Origin: Siphonodentalium dalli | Lineage: Eukaryota; Mollusca; Scaphopoda; Gadilida; Siphonodentaliidae | DNA length: 64,000 bases | Assembly: GCA_032622095.1 (NCBI GenBank) | Contig: CP136061.1 | Location: 188,920,369 to 188,984,368, forward strand | Reading direction: 5' to 3' | Part shown: in pieces, positions 12,641-25,708 of the stretch | Numbering within the stretch: the stretch's first letter is position 1 | Layout: every line of letters begins with the position of its first letter | Translations under genes and position numbers: made by a program | Notes under the pieces: generated by a model | What the model was told of the DNA's origin: nothing | The model's database searches: none | What the model saw: the letters and a program-made list of their open reading frames with translations, nothing else

Positions 12641-13418
12641 GTGGTCAATCCGGACGTTGACACTATGTGTACCATACTATGGTATGTGTACACATAAAAA
12701 ACCACAGAAGATGCAGTTGATATGAGCTTTGATGGGAAGTATAAAGTCTTCTGGTATAGCAAGTCAGGTCGATAAAGGTGGATACTTTATAGTGATGTGG
12801 AACACTTCGCTCAGATGAAATTGGCAACAAGCAAAGTCTATCATAACTCTTTATATGCAAAATACTCATTGACGAGTGAATATGAATGCTTTTTGACTGA
12901 CTGTCGTCAGCTAATTTATCCTGAGTATTACCCCTCAAGATGAATAATAGACCACTCCAATGTATACTTTTTTAACTAGGTGGGAGAATACATTTAGTAA
13001 AGAAAGGGTTAAATACAAATTATATTTCTCTATTTGGAAGAATTATTGCTGTTTGTTAAATGCCGATAAAGTTGTCCCCAGTAAAGGACTAACTTTGTAC
13101 AATAGTGCGCCATGTTCTCTGAAATGGTACAACCAATGTGGTTGGTATTGTCATTAATATAAGTTCAATGATACAATCTTGCAGGGGGCAAAGTGGGGTA
13201 TATCAAGCTCCAGTGATGTTATGTAACTTATGTATACATGTATGACATGTTGATGTTCCAACACCGCAGTTGATCACGATGTGGGCAAATTACTGCGAAA
13301 TGAAGAGCTCAACGCCATGCTAGTTCAATTTATTTGTGCACCAGTCTCTCAGCTGACCATTACCATCGAGCCACACATCACAGAAGAAAGAGTAAGTTTG
13401 AATGTCTGCATGTGCAAA

Positions 13419-14937
13419 TGCTTAGCGAATAAACAATCGACAGAATCACTTGTCGTTGTTGGTTTATTGTGTCGGTTCAATGTTACAATAACTCTGTATT
13501 CTGATATCGGTCGCGAAACTGAAAATGTGCAGGCTTAGATCTCGGAACATTTAACATCAAAGTTCAAATGTCATGATCACTAACCAGGCTCTTCTTCAGT
13601 GTGCGAGAATGTCTGACAAGTACATGTACATCCACCATCTTAGCATTGGTAGCTGACAGCGCCTGGGGTGTAGTTTAGAAGGTGGAGAATATGAAATAAT
13701 GATATCGGGTTCCTACGTTGATGAGAAATTTGCTCATCAAAATCACCCACCGAATTGCACGTACATTGCCACTGACGCGGCATGCATGCTGGTTGAAAAA
13801 AATGCTATAGCCTATACACGAATGACTGACTTTGGCACATAGTAGTGACATGCCTACTGTTGGCTTAGCGAATAAACAGTCGACAGAATCACTTGTCGTT
13901 GTTGGTTTATTGTGGGCAAATTACTGCGAAATGAAGAGCTCAACGCCATGCTAGTTCAATTTATTTGTGCACCAGTCTCTCAGCTGACCATTACCATCGA
14001 GCCACACATCACAGAAGAAAGAGTAAGTTTGAATGTCTGCATGTGCAAATGCTTAGCGAATAAACAATCGACAGAATCACTTGTCGTTGTTGGTTTATTG
14101 TGTCGGTTCAATGTTACAATAACTCTGTATTCTGATATCGGTCGCGAAACTGAAAATGTGCAGGCTTAGATCTCGGAACATTTAACATCAAAGTTCAAAT
14201 GTCATGATCACTAACCAGGCTCTTCTTCAGTGTGCGAGAATGTCTGACAAGTACATGTACATCCACCATCTTAGCATTGGTAGCTGACAGCACCTGGGGT
14301 GTAGTTTAGAAGGTGGAGAATATGAAATAATGATATCGGGTTCCTACGTTGATGAGAAATTTGCTCATCAAAATCACCCACCGAATTGCACGTACATTGC
14401 CACTGACGCGGCATGCATGCTGGTTGAAAAAAATGCTATAGCCTATACACGAATGACTGACTTTGGCACATAGTAGTGACATGCCTACTGTTGGCTTAGC
14501 GAATAAACAGTCGACAGAATCACTTGTCGTTGTTGGTTTATTGTGTCGGTTCAATGTTACAATAACTCTGTATTCTGATATCGGTCGCGAAACTGAAAAT
14601 GTGCAGGCTTAGATCTCGGAACATTTAACATCAAAGTTCAAATGTCATGATCACTAACCAGGCTCTTCTTCAGTGTGCGAGAATGTCTGACAAGTACATG
14701 TACATCCACCATCTTAGCATTGGTAGCTGACAGTGCCTGGGGTGTAGTTTAGAAGGTGGAGAATATGAAATAATGATATCGGGTTCCTACGTTGATGAGA
14801 AATTTGCTCATCAAAATCACCCACCGAATTGCACGTACATTGCCACTGACGCGGCATGCATGCTGGTTGAAAAAAATGCTATAGCCTATACACGAATGAC
14901 TGACTTTGGCACATAGTAGTGACATGCCTACTGTTGG
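13419..14937. repeat. 443-bp tandem repeats inside copy 1
   Basis: The junction word GCTTAGCGAATAAACAGTCG recurs at the start of each unit, and each unit ends at GACATGCCTACTGTTGG. One unit is a hybrid that jumps at 13912 into the upstream GGGCAAATTACTGCG sequence, giving a 631-bp step between 13282 and 13913. Copy 2 has one repeat fewer. Confidence 0.85.
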
Positions 14938-15424
14938 CGATAGTCGTGATACATGTATCGATAACTAAAATGACCAAAATCCATGCGCCAATACCAAGGG
15001 TGTAGTTCTAGGTACGGCTGGACGGTTTTGGCCGTACCAATATTTTTCTGCCAAAGGTGGGTGATATACTTCTAACATGCACGACCAGGGCAAGATCACG
15101 GCCCAATGTATTTCCGATAAGTTCAGCTCCAATGTTAACAATCGTGCCATTCTTGAAATGCCCAATTATCTTATTAAGTGCTTTGGAACTATGATTTGAT
15201 CATAATATTTTAGCAGTACACATAGTGATGATGAGTTACATCAAAGTCTGTGCATAATGTACATGTTACACATGTATGCATATGCATGGTATAGATCTGG
15301 CGTTATATACAAACACACCGACCGATGACCCTTTCAGCCATTACACATAAACTCCTTTCCCATATAGGGCTGTATATATACAATGTAGGCCTATTCCTAT
15401 AATGTATGCTCCCGGACTATTTTG

Positions 15425-16210
15425 GTAATTTTAGTTATCGATACATGTATCGCGACTATCGCCAACCTTAGGCATGTCACTACCATGCGCCAACTTCAGT
15501 CATTCAGGTATAGGCTATAGCATCTTTTTCAACCAGCTTGCATGCCGCGTTTGTGCACACATGCATGGCAATTTGGTGGGGGATTTGTTTGGGGATTTCA
15601 GATGAGCAAATTTCTCATCAACGTAGGAAATGATACCCGATCATGTTCTCCACCTTCTAAACTACACCTCAGGCGCTGTCAACTACCACTGCTAAGATGG
15701 TGGCTGTACATGTACTTAATGTCAGACATTCTCGAACACTCAGGTGAAGCTGAACCATATATTTCCAGGGGGAAACGCCTGGTTAGTGATCTTGCCGTTT
15801 GAACTTTGAAGTTAAATGTTCCGCGATCTAAGCCTGCACATTTTCACAGCTTCGCGACCGATATCAGAATACAGAGTTATTGTAACATTGAACCAACACA
15901 ATAAACCAACAAAGACAAGCGACTATGTCGACTGTTTATTCGCTAAGCATTTGCACATGCAGACATTCAAACTTTTTTCTTTCTTGTTATGATGTGGTGG
16001 GCTCGATGATAATGGTCAGTCGAGAGACTGGTGCTCAAATAAATTGAACTAGCATGCAGTTGAGCTCTTCAATTCGCAGTAATTTTCCCACATCGTGATC
16101 AACTGGGGTGTTGGAACATAAACGGGTCATATAAATAAAATTTGGTTGCTACATGTATACATATGTTACATAAGTATACATAACTGGAGCTTGATATACC
16201 CCACTCGTAT
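15425..16210. repeat. Inverted arm of foldback unit, copy 1
   Basis: Reverse-complement similarity to 13170-14970, for example ATGTATCGCGACTATCGCC against GGCGATAGTCGTGATACAT. The arm has about 10% differences and small indels relative to its partner, so arm formation is older than the duplication of the whole unit. The 16210-16690 spacer holds an AT microsatellite near 16556-16578. Confidence 0.8.
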
Positions 16211-16994
16211 GATATACGCCACACTCCCCTCACCAACTTATGTGGTGACATACATCGGCGAATGTAATTCCGGTCACTCGCTCGTGTATATAAATACTTG
16301 AAATACCACCGATGTAAGGATCGAGATTATCTAACTCAATATTTCAGTAAATATTACTTATTTACATTTGTTCTAACCACTTCTTATACATGTACATGTA
16401 TATATATAGCTGACTGATTTCCAATGCCACAAAACCAAGGAAAACGCGTCATTTTGAATGCAAAATTCAAAACTTTCCCCGAGAGGTCTCCTGCACCTCC
16501 TCCTATGGGAGCGGATACTCCCCTCTCGTGCTCTCCCCACTCGCCGCTTCGCATCATATATATATATATATATATATAACTTCTGCCCCATATTATTCGG
16601 CCGTACGAATAATTGTATGCCCGATATGCCCCTGGCCAATACCACGCACACATTTGGCCCATGCACTTTCCAGGCATGCATTGCTTATAGTCCTGGAGCA
16701 TATATTATAGGAATAGGTTATATATACAGCCCTATATGGGAAAGGAGTTTTTGTTATGGCTGAAAGGGCCATCGTTCGGTGTGTTTGTATATAACGCCAG
16801 ATCTATACCATGCATGTGCATACATGTACATTATGCACAGACTTTGATGCAACTCATCATAAACTATGTGTACCGGTATAGTGCAGCGGCCAAATCGAAA
16901 AAGAGCTCTAGTTTTCGAGATACCCCTACCCACGGTAGAACAAGTTAAAACTAACTTTTTTTAAAGGAGAAATATATACGCTTTACGAAAATCA

Positions 16995-18360
16995 TAGTGA
17001 AAAATAACGGAATTGGTGGTGGCTATTCTCAAATTGACGATGAACGATACCCACCAGTGACTTTTCCCAGAAATTAACGATTTTGGTAAAGTGAGCCCTG
17101 CGGCTATGTCCTAAGTTATTTGCCCACATTGTTGGTGTTAAAATGACTACAGCATACCTTATTTGTACCTGATATGCAAGAAGTGTTGGTTAATTTGGAT
17201 TTTCGTGCCATTTGGAGCCGAAACATTTATTTTTTGTTGAAAAATCGCTCTTTTTAAAACAAATTATATTTTTCGAACATTATCATTCAAACGTATATTG
17301 CAATAATATTGAAATATTTAGGTCATATGGTGTAGTAGTTATCTAACAAGCATATGAAGAAAGAAGTTAACAACAATTTTGAACTGTTTGCGAGATATTG
17401 GATTTTAGCTACCCCTCCCCCCAAACACGTTTTTGGTCGAAAAAAAATACATATTTTTGATAATGTCATTACAAACATTTTTGAATTGATCTGAATGGGA
17501 CCCAATATGAATATTGTACTGAAAGTGTTGTCCAGAGATGCCGTTTAATCGATTACAGATGTGTTCAGGCTTTCAGACCCCCAGTTACAACAACAACAAT
17601 TATTTTATTGATAACAGTTAATTTTGCATGCATTAACATCGATGTTAAGTACTAAAACCTTTGTTATAAACAACGTGACCAACTATATAACATATGGCTC
17701 AGTAGTTATCTGGACAACACAAGTAGAAAGAATTTGACAGAAATTGAAAAATAACGGAATATGTGGTGGCTATTGTCAAATCGACGATGAGCGATACCCT
17801 CCAGTGACTTTTCCCAGAAATTAACGATTTTGGTAAAGCGAGTCCTGTGGCTATGTCCTAGCATATTTGCCCATATTGTTGGGGTTAAAATTAATACATC
17901 ATACCATACTTCTACCTGATATGAAAACAAATGTTGGTTAATTTAGATTTGCCTGCCATTTGGAGCCAAAATAAAAAAAAATTGCTGAAAAATCGCACTT
18001 TTTCACAAAAATATTATTTTTCGAACATTTTCATTCAAATGGATATTGTTATAATGCCCAAATATTTAATTCTTATGGTGATGCAGTTATTTGTAAAGCA
18101 TATGCAGAAAGAAGTTAACGGAAATTTAGAACAATTTGCGAAATAATGGATTTTAGCTACACCTCCCCCAAACACGTTTTTGGTCGAAATATTACATATT
18201 TTTGTTCAGAACTTTACCAAACTTCCCAATTGATCATACTGGGATCCAACATAATTCTTTTGCTAAAAATGAGCCCGGGGACATTGCTTAAGTGATTAAA
18301 GACGTGTTCAGGCTTCCAGACCCCAAATTACAATAACAACGCATTTTATTTGCTATTACA
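16995..18360. repeat. Tandem duplication, ~746-bp unit, two copies
   Basis: The first unit begins at TGAAAAATAACGG (16998) and the second at the same word (17745). Shared landmarks include CCAGTGACTTTTCCCAGAAA, GGATTTTAGCTAC and AAACACGTTTTTGGTCG. Divergence is roughly 15-20%, so this duplication is old. No coding frame survives in both units. Confidence 0.85.
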
Positions 18361-19089
18361 TACAATAAGTGTCGCATAGAAATCAACCAATCAATAGTTT
18401 ATTCTAAAAAAAAACAATAATGGTATGCAGAGATTACAATAATTGGACAGCTGGAGAACCCAGCATGTCCGACGTATAGATGCACAAGTACTCCATTCGC
18501 GTTTAAGATTGAAATGCAGTAGTTTGAACTATGGCCAATTGAGTAATCACATTAAAACGTCACCTCCCTGTCATTGCGGCAAATAGAAAAAGCATATCAT
18601 TACTTTTTGGAATACAGTGGTCCGAAGACAGAACTTCTATGCGCGATACTGAATGTAATGTTATCAGAAATACTCTTTTTATGTACAGCAACTCAGTCAG
18701 CGCGAAAATATTAAAATAGTTGACGGGGTTCAGACATTTATCTCGAAAACAAAGCGATTTCCATAATGCTGCCATTTGTTAAAACTTCGTGAAAAGCATT
18801 GAAACCATGCTGAGCGCGAAATTTACCACCTCCATATCGTCTGCAATCTCACGGCGACGGGCGTATCAATGACGAAAACAACATTATCTGTGTAGCATTG
18901 CGTCCAATCAGCTCTAACGAAACTATGTGTATATCATTGTATCCAATCAGTTCCAACTGGATTACATCCAAATTTTCCCCATACAATCTCCCTCCCAGAT
19001 AAATTGTTTACCTCCGGATAGAACTACTTACTTACATACTTATATATCGCATAGTTTCGACCACAATATATGTTGATATTGAATTCATA
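18361..19089. other. Unique-looking stretch with CCAAT boxes, no supported gene
   Basis: A 71-codon minus-strand frame starts MAALWKSLCF at 18775 and is preceded, on its strand, by two CCAAT-type boxes (TCCAATCAG at about 18902 and 18946). This looks like a promoter plus first exon, but no protein similarity is recognised and no splice donor is convincing. Confidence 0.35.
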
Positions 19090-21165
19090 ATCCCTTCAGT
19101 ACATGATGTGTTCAAGACCTCAAATAGGGTAGGGGTACATACAACAGTGAACATTTGCCAGCCGCTTGTTGTGGAGTGCCACATGATGCAGACTTTCGGG
19201 AACCAACACATATGTATATTCTGATAAAAACTAACCTTTGGTCAATATATTAATATTGGGGTCATATCATTTCACCATGTGGTGTCTTCCAAGACTTCAA
19301 ATAAAGTTGGGGTCCTCAAAATTTTGCCTTTCATATTTTCCAGTCACTTTTCGTTGAGTGATCATTCTTTCAGAACCCAAATCCATCTATTTACATTGTT
19401 TACGTCCTTGTACAATTAACTCGCTATTGTCCATACACGCACTCAATGATGATATCGTTCCAATCCGTGATGTGTTCTAGTCTTCAAATTGGGAAGGGGG
19501 TAATACAAACATTGAAAAATCGCATTATTTATTTTTCAGTCGCTTTTTGTAAAGTGTCCCTGACTGTCGGGTATTAACCCATGTATAACAATTGTGTATT
19601 TCTTTATATAATAACCATTTATCCATATCGTCGTTTGACCATGAGGGAACATCCATTCAGTTCGTCGTAGGTTCAATTGTTTACATGGGGTAGGGGTCCC
19701 TTAAAATTCGCCTTCATCGTTTGCCATCTGCTTTGTGTAAGGTGCCACGGTGTTCTCGCGAATGGCGGGCTCGCGAGACCATTGCCATTCGGCCACAATC
19801 TCGGGTAATATGGATAGCTAATGCCTTGAGCTAGTGTTGTGTTCAAGACTTCAGATAGGGATGGAGTCCCCTGAGAGTAAAATTTAGCCCTTTCGTTTGC
19901 TGACCATTTGTTGTAAAGTGCCATAGGCTATCGGGAACCATCTCATCCATAACAGAGTCATATTGCCAAATAATAATCCCATTTGTCCACAACTTCAGTT
20001 AACATTGAGAGCATATCATTTTGTTAAGACTCAAGACATAGAAAATTCGCCTTCTTGTTTGCCAGCCGCTTTTTGTAAAGTGTTCCAGGATTTAGAGGGA
20101 ACCAAATCACCCATATATTAATTAATAATTCCATGACAGCAATACCTTTCGATCACACACTCAGCTAAGTGAGAGAATATAACTTCAGTTCATGCTCTGA
20201 TCAAGATATTAAATGGGTTAATGGGTCCCCCCCAAAACAGTGAGTATTCGCCTTTCTCTTTCATCAACAATTTTTTGTTGACCCAGACATTCAAGACCCT
20301 GGTATACTATACTTTTTATATAGCGTCCATTTCTCTACACACGCAGTTAATAATGGGAGCACATCCTTTCGGTTCATTGTGTGTCCCAAGACTGCAAATG
20401 GGGTAGTGTGGCCTAACACAATACATTTCGTATTTGCCACCCGCTTTTGTAAAGTGTTCCAGGATTTCGAGAACAAAACCACCCATACAAATTGTAAATA
20501 ATACATGAGAGCATATAGATTCGGTTCAGTGTGTGCTAAAGAGCTTAGAAGGGTTATGGGTACCCAAAACAGTGATATTTCGCGTTCTCTTTGCTAGCCA
20601 CTTTTTGCAAAGTGCCCCAGACATTGGGAAGCCAGCCAACCCACCCATCGTGCAATGAAGAGGTATATTTCCTGAATTACATACCATTTGTCCACACCCC
20701 AGTTAATATTAATAACATGTCCATCCATTAGTGTGTTTAAGACATTAAATGGGGTAGGATGCTCAAAGAAAATATTCAGCTTTGGTTTTTGCCAGCCGCC
20801 TTTTGTAAAGTACCCTAGGATTTTGGGAACCAAACTACCCATACAACATGTATATTCCCTGATAGCACTACCTTTCGTTCACACTGTGATTTAATAATAA
20901 AAGCATGAATATTCGGCGCATGGTGTGTTCAAGAGTTTAAATGGGCATATAAAGGGGTCTCACAAAACAAAAAATATTCGCCTTTGGAGTTTGCCATCCG
21001 ATTTTCGTAAAGTGCTAAAGGCTTTCGGGATCCAACCAACCCATCCATCAACACCATGTATGCGCCCCGATATTACTATTTTTGCCCACATCCTCAGTTA
21101 ATATTTACAGCAATCATTTCAGTTCGTGAGTTGTTCAACTTTAACACTTCAATTGTGTAGGGGGG
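19090..21165. repeat. Divergent satellite array, ~185-bp monomers
   Basis: About eleven monomers share TTTGCCAGCCGC, TTTTGTAAAGTG(T/C)TCC, GGGAACCAA, CCCATA, TTCGTTCACAC, TTCAAGA and AAATGGG in fixed order. TAAAGTG landmarks fall near 19555, 19733, 19911, 20072, 20449, 20605, 20802 and 21004. Spacing varies from about 156 to 202 bases. The array ends in a G run next to segmental-duplication copy 2. Confidence 0.85.
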
Positions 21166-21178
21166 GGGGGGGGGCTAA

Positions 21179-24100
21179 AACTTTGTACAATAGTGCGCCA
21201 TGTTCTCTGAAATGGTACAACCAATGTGGTTGGTATTGTCATTAATATAAGTTCAATGATACAATCTTGCAGGGGGCAAAGTGGGGTATATCAAGCTCCA
21301 GTGATGTTATGTAACTTATGTATACATGTATGACATGTTGATGTTCCAACACCGCAGTTGATCACGATGTGGGCAAATTACTGCGAAATGAAGAGCTCAA
21401 CGCCATGCTAGTTCAATTTATTTGTGCACCAGTCTCTCAGCTGACCATTACCATCGAGCCACACATCACAGAAGAAAGAGTAAGTTTGAATGTCTGCATG
21501 TGCAAATGCTTAGCGAATAAACAGTCGACAGAATCACTTGTCGTTGTTGGTTTATTGTGTCGGTTCAATGTTACAATAACTCTGTATTCTGATATCGGTC
21601 GCGAAACTGAAAATGTGCAGGCTTAGATCTCGGAACATTTAACATCAAAGTTCAAATGTCATGATCACTAACCAGGCTCTTCTTCAGTGTGCGAGAATGT
21701 CTGACAAGTACATGTACATCCACCATCTTAGCATTGGTAGCTGACAGCGCCTGGGGTGTAGTTTAGAAGGTGGAGAATATGAAATAATGATATCGGGTTC
21801 CTACGTTGATGAGAAATTTGCTCATCAAAATCACCCACCGAATTGCACGTACATTGCCACTGACGCGGCATGCATGCTGGTTGAAAAAAATGCTATAGCT
21901 TATACACGAATGACTGACTTTGGCACATAGTAGTGACATGCCTACTGTTGGCTTAGCGAATAAACAGTCGACAGAATCACTTGTCGTTGTTGGTTTATTG
22001 TGTCGGTTCAATGTTACAATAACTCTGTATTCTGATATCGGTCGCGAAACTGAAAATGTGCAGGCTTAGATCTCGGAACATTTAACATCAAAGTTCAAAT
22101 GTCATGATCACTAACCAGGCTCTTCTTCAGTGTGCGAGAATGTCTGACAAGTACATGTACATCCACCATCTTAGCATTGGTAGCTGACAGTGCCTGGGGT
22201 GTAGTTTAGAAGGTGGAGAATATGAAATAATGATATCGGGTTCCTACGTTGATGAGAAATTTGCTCATCAAAATCACCCACCGAATTGCACGTACATTGC
22301 CACTGACGCGGCATGCATGCTGGTTGAAAAAAATGCTATAGCTTATACACGAATGACTGACTTTGGCACATAGTAGTGACATGCCTACTGTTGGCGATAG
22401 TCGTGATACATGTATCGATAACTAAAATGACCAAAATCCATGCGCCAATACCAAGGGTGTAGTTCTAGGTACGGCTGGACGGTTTTGGCCGTACCAATAT
22501 TTTTCTGCCAAAGGTGGGTGATATACTTCTAACATGCACGACCAGGGCAAGATCACGGCCCAATGTATTTCCGATAAGTTCAGCTCCAATGTTAACAATC
22601 GTGCCATTCTTGAAATGCCCAATTATCTTATTAAGTGTTTTTGGAACTATGATTTGATCATAATATTTGAGCAGTACACATAGTGATGATGAGTTACATC
22701 AAAGTCTGTGCATAATGTACATGTTACACATGTATGCATATGCATGGTATAGATCTGGCGTTATATACAAACACACCGACCGATGACCCTTTCAGCCATT
22801 ACACATAAACTCCTTTCCCATATAGGGCTGTATATATACAATGTAGGCCTATTCCTATAATGTATGCTCCCGGACTATTTTGGTAATTTTAGTTATCGAT
22901 ACATGTATCGCGACTATCGCCAACCTTAGGCATGTCACTACCATGCGCCAACTTCAGTCATTCAGGTATAGGCTATAGCATCTTTTTCAACCAGCTTGCA
23001 TGCCGCGTTTGTGCACACATGCATGGCAATTTGGTGGGGGATTTGTTTGGGGATTTCAGATGAGCAAATTTCTCATCAACGTAGGAAATGATACCCGATC
23101 ATGTTCTCCACCTTCTAAACTACACCTCAGGCGCTGTCAACTACCACTGCTAAGATGGTGGCTGTACATGTACTTAATGTCAGACATTCTCGAACACTCA
23201 GGTGAAGCTGAACCATATATTTCCGGGGGAAACGCCTGGTTAGTGATCTTGCCGTTTGAACTTTGAAGTTAAATGTTCCGCGATCTAAGCCTGCACATTT
23301 TCACAGCTTCGCGACCGATATCAGAATACAGAGTTATTGTAACATTGAACCAACACAATAAACCAACAAAGACAAGCGACTATGTCGACTGTTTATTCGC
23401 TAAGCATTTGCACATGCAGACATTCAAACTTTTTCTTTCTTGTTTGATGTGTGGCTCGATGATAATGGTCAGTCGAGAGACTGGTGCTCAAATAAATTGA
23501 ACTAGCATGCAGTTGAGCTCTTCAATTCGCAGTAATTTTCCCACATCGTGATCAACTGGGGTGTTGGAACATAAACGGGTCATATAAATAAAATTTGGTT
23601 GCTACATGTATACATATGTTACATATGTATACATAACTGGAGCTTGATATACCCCACTCGTATGATATACGCCACACTCCCCTCACCAACTTATGTGGTG
23701 ACATACATCGGCGAATGTAATTCCGGTCACTCGCTCGTGTATATAAATACTTGAAATACCACCGATGTAAGGATCGAGATTATCTAACTCAATATTTCAG
23801 TAAATATTACTTATTTACATTTGTTCTAACCACTTCTTATACATGTACATGTATATATATAGGTGACTGATTTCCAATGCCACAAAACCAAGGAAAACGC
23901 GTCATTTTGAATGCAAAATTCAAAACTTTCCCCGAGAGGTCTCCTGCACCTCCTCCTATGGGAGCGGATACTCCCCTCTCGTGCTCTCCCCACTCGCCGC
24001 TTCGCATCATATATATATATATATATATAACTTCTGCCCCATATTATTCGGCCGTACGAATAATTGTATGCCCGCTATGCCCCTGGCCAATACCACGCAC

Positions 24101-24329
24101 ACATTTGGCCCATGCACTTTCCAGGCATGCATTGCTTATAGTCCTGGAGCATATATTATAGGAATAGGTTATATATACAGCCCTATATGGGAAAGGAGTT
24201 TTTGTTATGGCTGAAAGGGCCATCGGTCGGTGTGTTTGTATATAACGCCAGATCTATACCATGCATGTGCATACATGTACATTATGCACAGACTTTGATG
24301 CAACTCATCATAAACTATGTGTACCGGTA
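21179..24329. repeat. Segmental duplication, copy 2
   Basis: Direct copy of 13091-16878 with only scattered substitutions, lacking one 631-bp tandem unit. Unlike copy 1, its foldback symmetry continues past the shared edge. Sequence at 24330-24420 and 25713-25862 is the reverse complement of 22430-22680, interrupted by the element at 24424-25708. Copy 2 is therefore the more complete version. Confidence 0.9.
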
Positions 24330-24423
24330 CTGCTAAAATATTATGATCAAGTCACATAGTTCCAATACACGTACTTACATGTAATAAGTTAATTGGGCAT
24401 AGCAGGAATGGCAATATTGTTCA

Positions 24424-25708
24424 AGTCGCCGTCGCGAAAATTCTCAATATATGTTCATTTATTCATATTTGTATTAAGTTATGCACACTTATTTAAGAAA
24501 TCAATCCCCTGCTGTCTGAATAATACGAGTGTTTACGACTGTGCAGGCTGGGTGATAGCCTGATGCCTCACTTCATTATCTATTTTGACGGATCCAGTTA
24601 TTTGCGAGAAAGCGTGTGACGTCATAAGGGACCTCTGGGAATTCCCACAGTATGGCGGACAGCAACAATTTTGTGATCTGATTCTTCCTCGTCTGATTCG
24701 TCAGCAGAAGACACATTATATAGTCATGAAACGAAGATGTCCAGACCAGGATATATTTTTGTATATTATAATGAAAAAAGAATGAGTCGGAGGAAAATTG
24801 GAAAAAAAACTTGAACCCCATACAATGCTGAGGATGCGGTCCATTTTGGGAGGGGCTGGTGTGTTTACCCTAAACATAGATATTATATTATTTAGCGTAA
24901 TAACACTCAAGTATTTACTTTTTCAACTCAATGAATGGAAGAAGCCATAGTATACTGTATAGATCTGTATTTCACTATTTTATCATATTAAAATCATTTT
25001 CACAAAGATGATACATGCAGATAAGTAGACAGCATAGCCGCCCAAGAAGCCCTTCTGATAGTTCAGCCATAAACGTAATTCGTACTCTTCTTGTGGAACT
25101 TGAAAGCAGAAATCTGCGAAAGCGGTCACGTATCCCATGTATTTCATATCAACAATAGGTTGAAAGTTAATAAATTTTGAAGTTCCCGTGGACCTACATG
25201 TAGATCATGCCACGAATACCTACTCCAGCGGCACGGGCATCAATTGGAGTAGAGATTCATGGCATGATCTACTGTGGACATATTCTGACAGTCACAGTGA
25301 CACACGAACTTCGTCCAAATATGTACGCATTTACTCCGGAGCTGTTGGCCACGCGAATAAATTCCTGTCGTATTATTCAATATTTTATTACACATATAAA
25401 CCCATTCCGAATTCACGATTTCCAACGAAAACGAAACATGTTTGTGATATAAAACAAAACCACGCAGAATCCGATTTCGATAACACAATGTCAACAGAGT
25501 GCGGGAAGGTCCCTTATGACGTCATGGGTCAAAAATAAAATACACCCAATCTGTTGTTTTCGTTTCGAGCTGTGCGCATGCTACGGGGTTTTCCTGGAAT
25601 GTGAATCGATGGCGGTTAATTATGGGGCGATTCATTTCGTTCTCAGAACGACTCTGTGGGTCTAATAAGCGGGGAAATGAGTAAAATATGAACTTCGCGA
25701 CGGCGACT
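24424..25708. mobile_element. 1.29-kb TTAA-target DNA transposon with CRE-bearing subterminal repeats
   Basis: Terminal inverted repeats AGTCGCCGTCGCGAA (left) and TTCGCGACGGCGACT (right). The right flank is TTAA (25709-25712) and the left flank TTCA (24420-24423), one substitution from TTAA. The uninterrupted arm at 22580 shows the empty site. Inner inverted blocks GTGACGTCATAAGGGACC (about 24618) and GGTCCCTTATGACGTCA (about 25509) each hold TGACGTCA. A MADSNNFV start followed, after a one-base shift, by a Ser/Asp-rich SDSSSSDSSAEDT stretch (24652-24720) looks like the acidic N-terminus of a dead transposase. The element is non-autonomous. Confidence 0.8.
25200..25272. repeat. 73-nt hairpin with ~28-bp stem
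   Basis: GTAGATCATGCCA and TGGCATGATCTAC form a perfect 13-bp outer stem, and pairing continues through TACTCCA and TGGAGTA to a short loop. The size resembles a microRNA precursor, but it lies inside a transposon and may simply be a palindromic transposase-binding site. Confidence 0.8.

Larger units (their letters stand above)
13091..16878. repeat. Segmental duplication, copy 1 (foldback unit)
   Basis: Near-identical to 21179-24329 in the same orientation; both copies start at AACTTTGTACAATAG and end at GTGTACCGGTA. Copy 1 is about 637 bp longer because of one extra internal tandem unit. The unit is built from inverted arms: about 13170-14970 pairs with about 15430-16210, and about 15215-15420 pairs with about 16690-16870. 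No protein is recognised; an 85-codon open frame repeated in the arms has no ATG and exists only because the sequence is duplicated. Confidence 0.9.

Noticed and set aside
13281-13538. 85-codon open frame repeated at 13912-14169 and 21369-21626
   Set aside because: It has no ATG and no recognisable domain. Its apparent conservation is explained by the recent DNA duplication.
16373-16763. Several overlapping ~100-codon frames on both strands
   Set aside because: They cross an AT microsatellite (repeated Tyr-Ile), overlap one another on both strands and match no protein.
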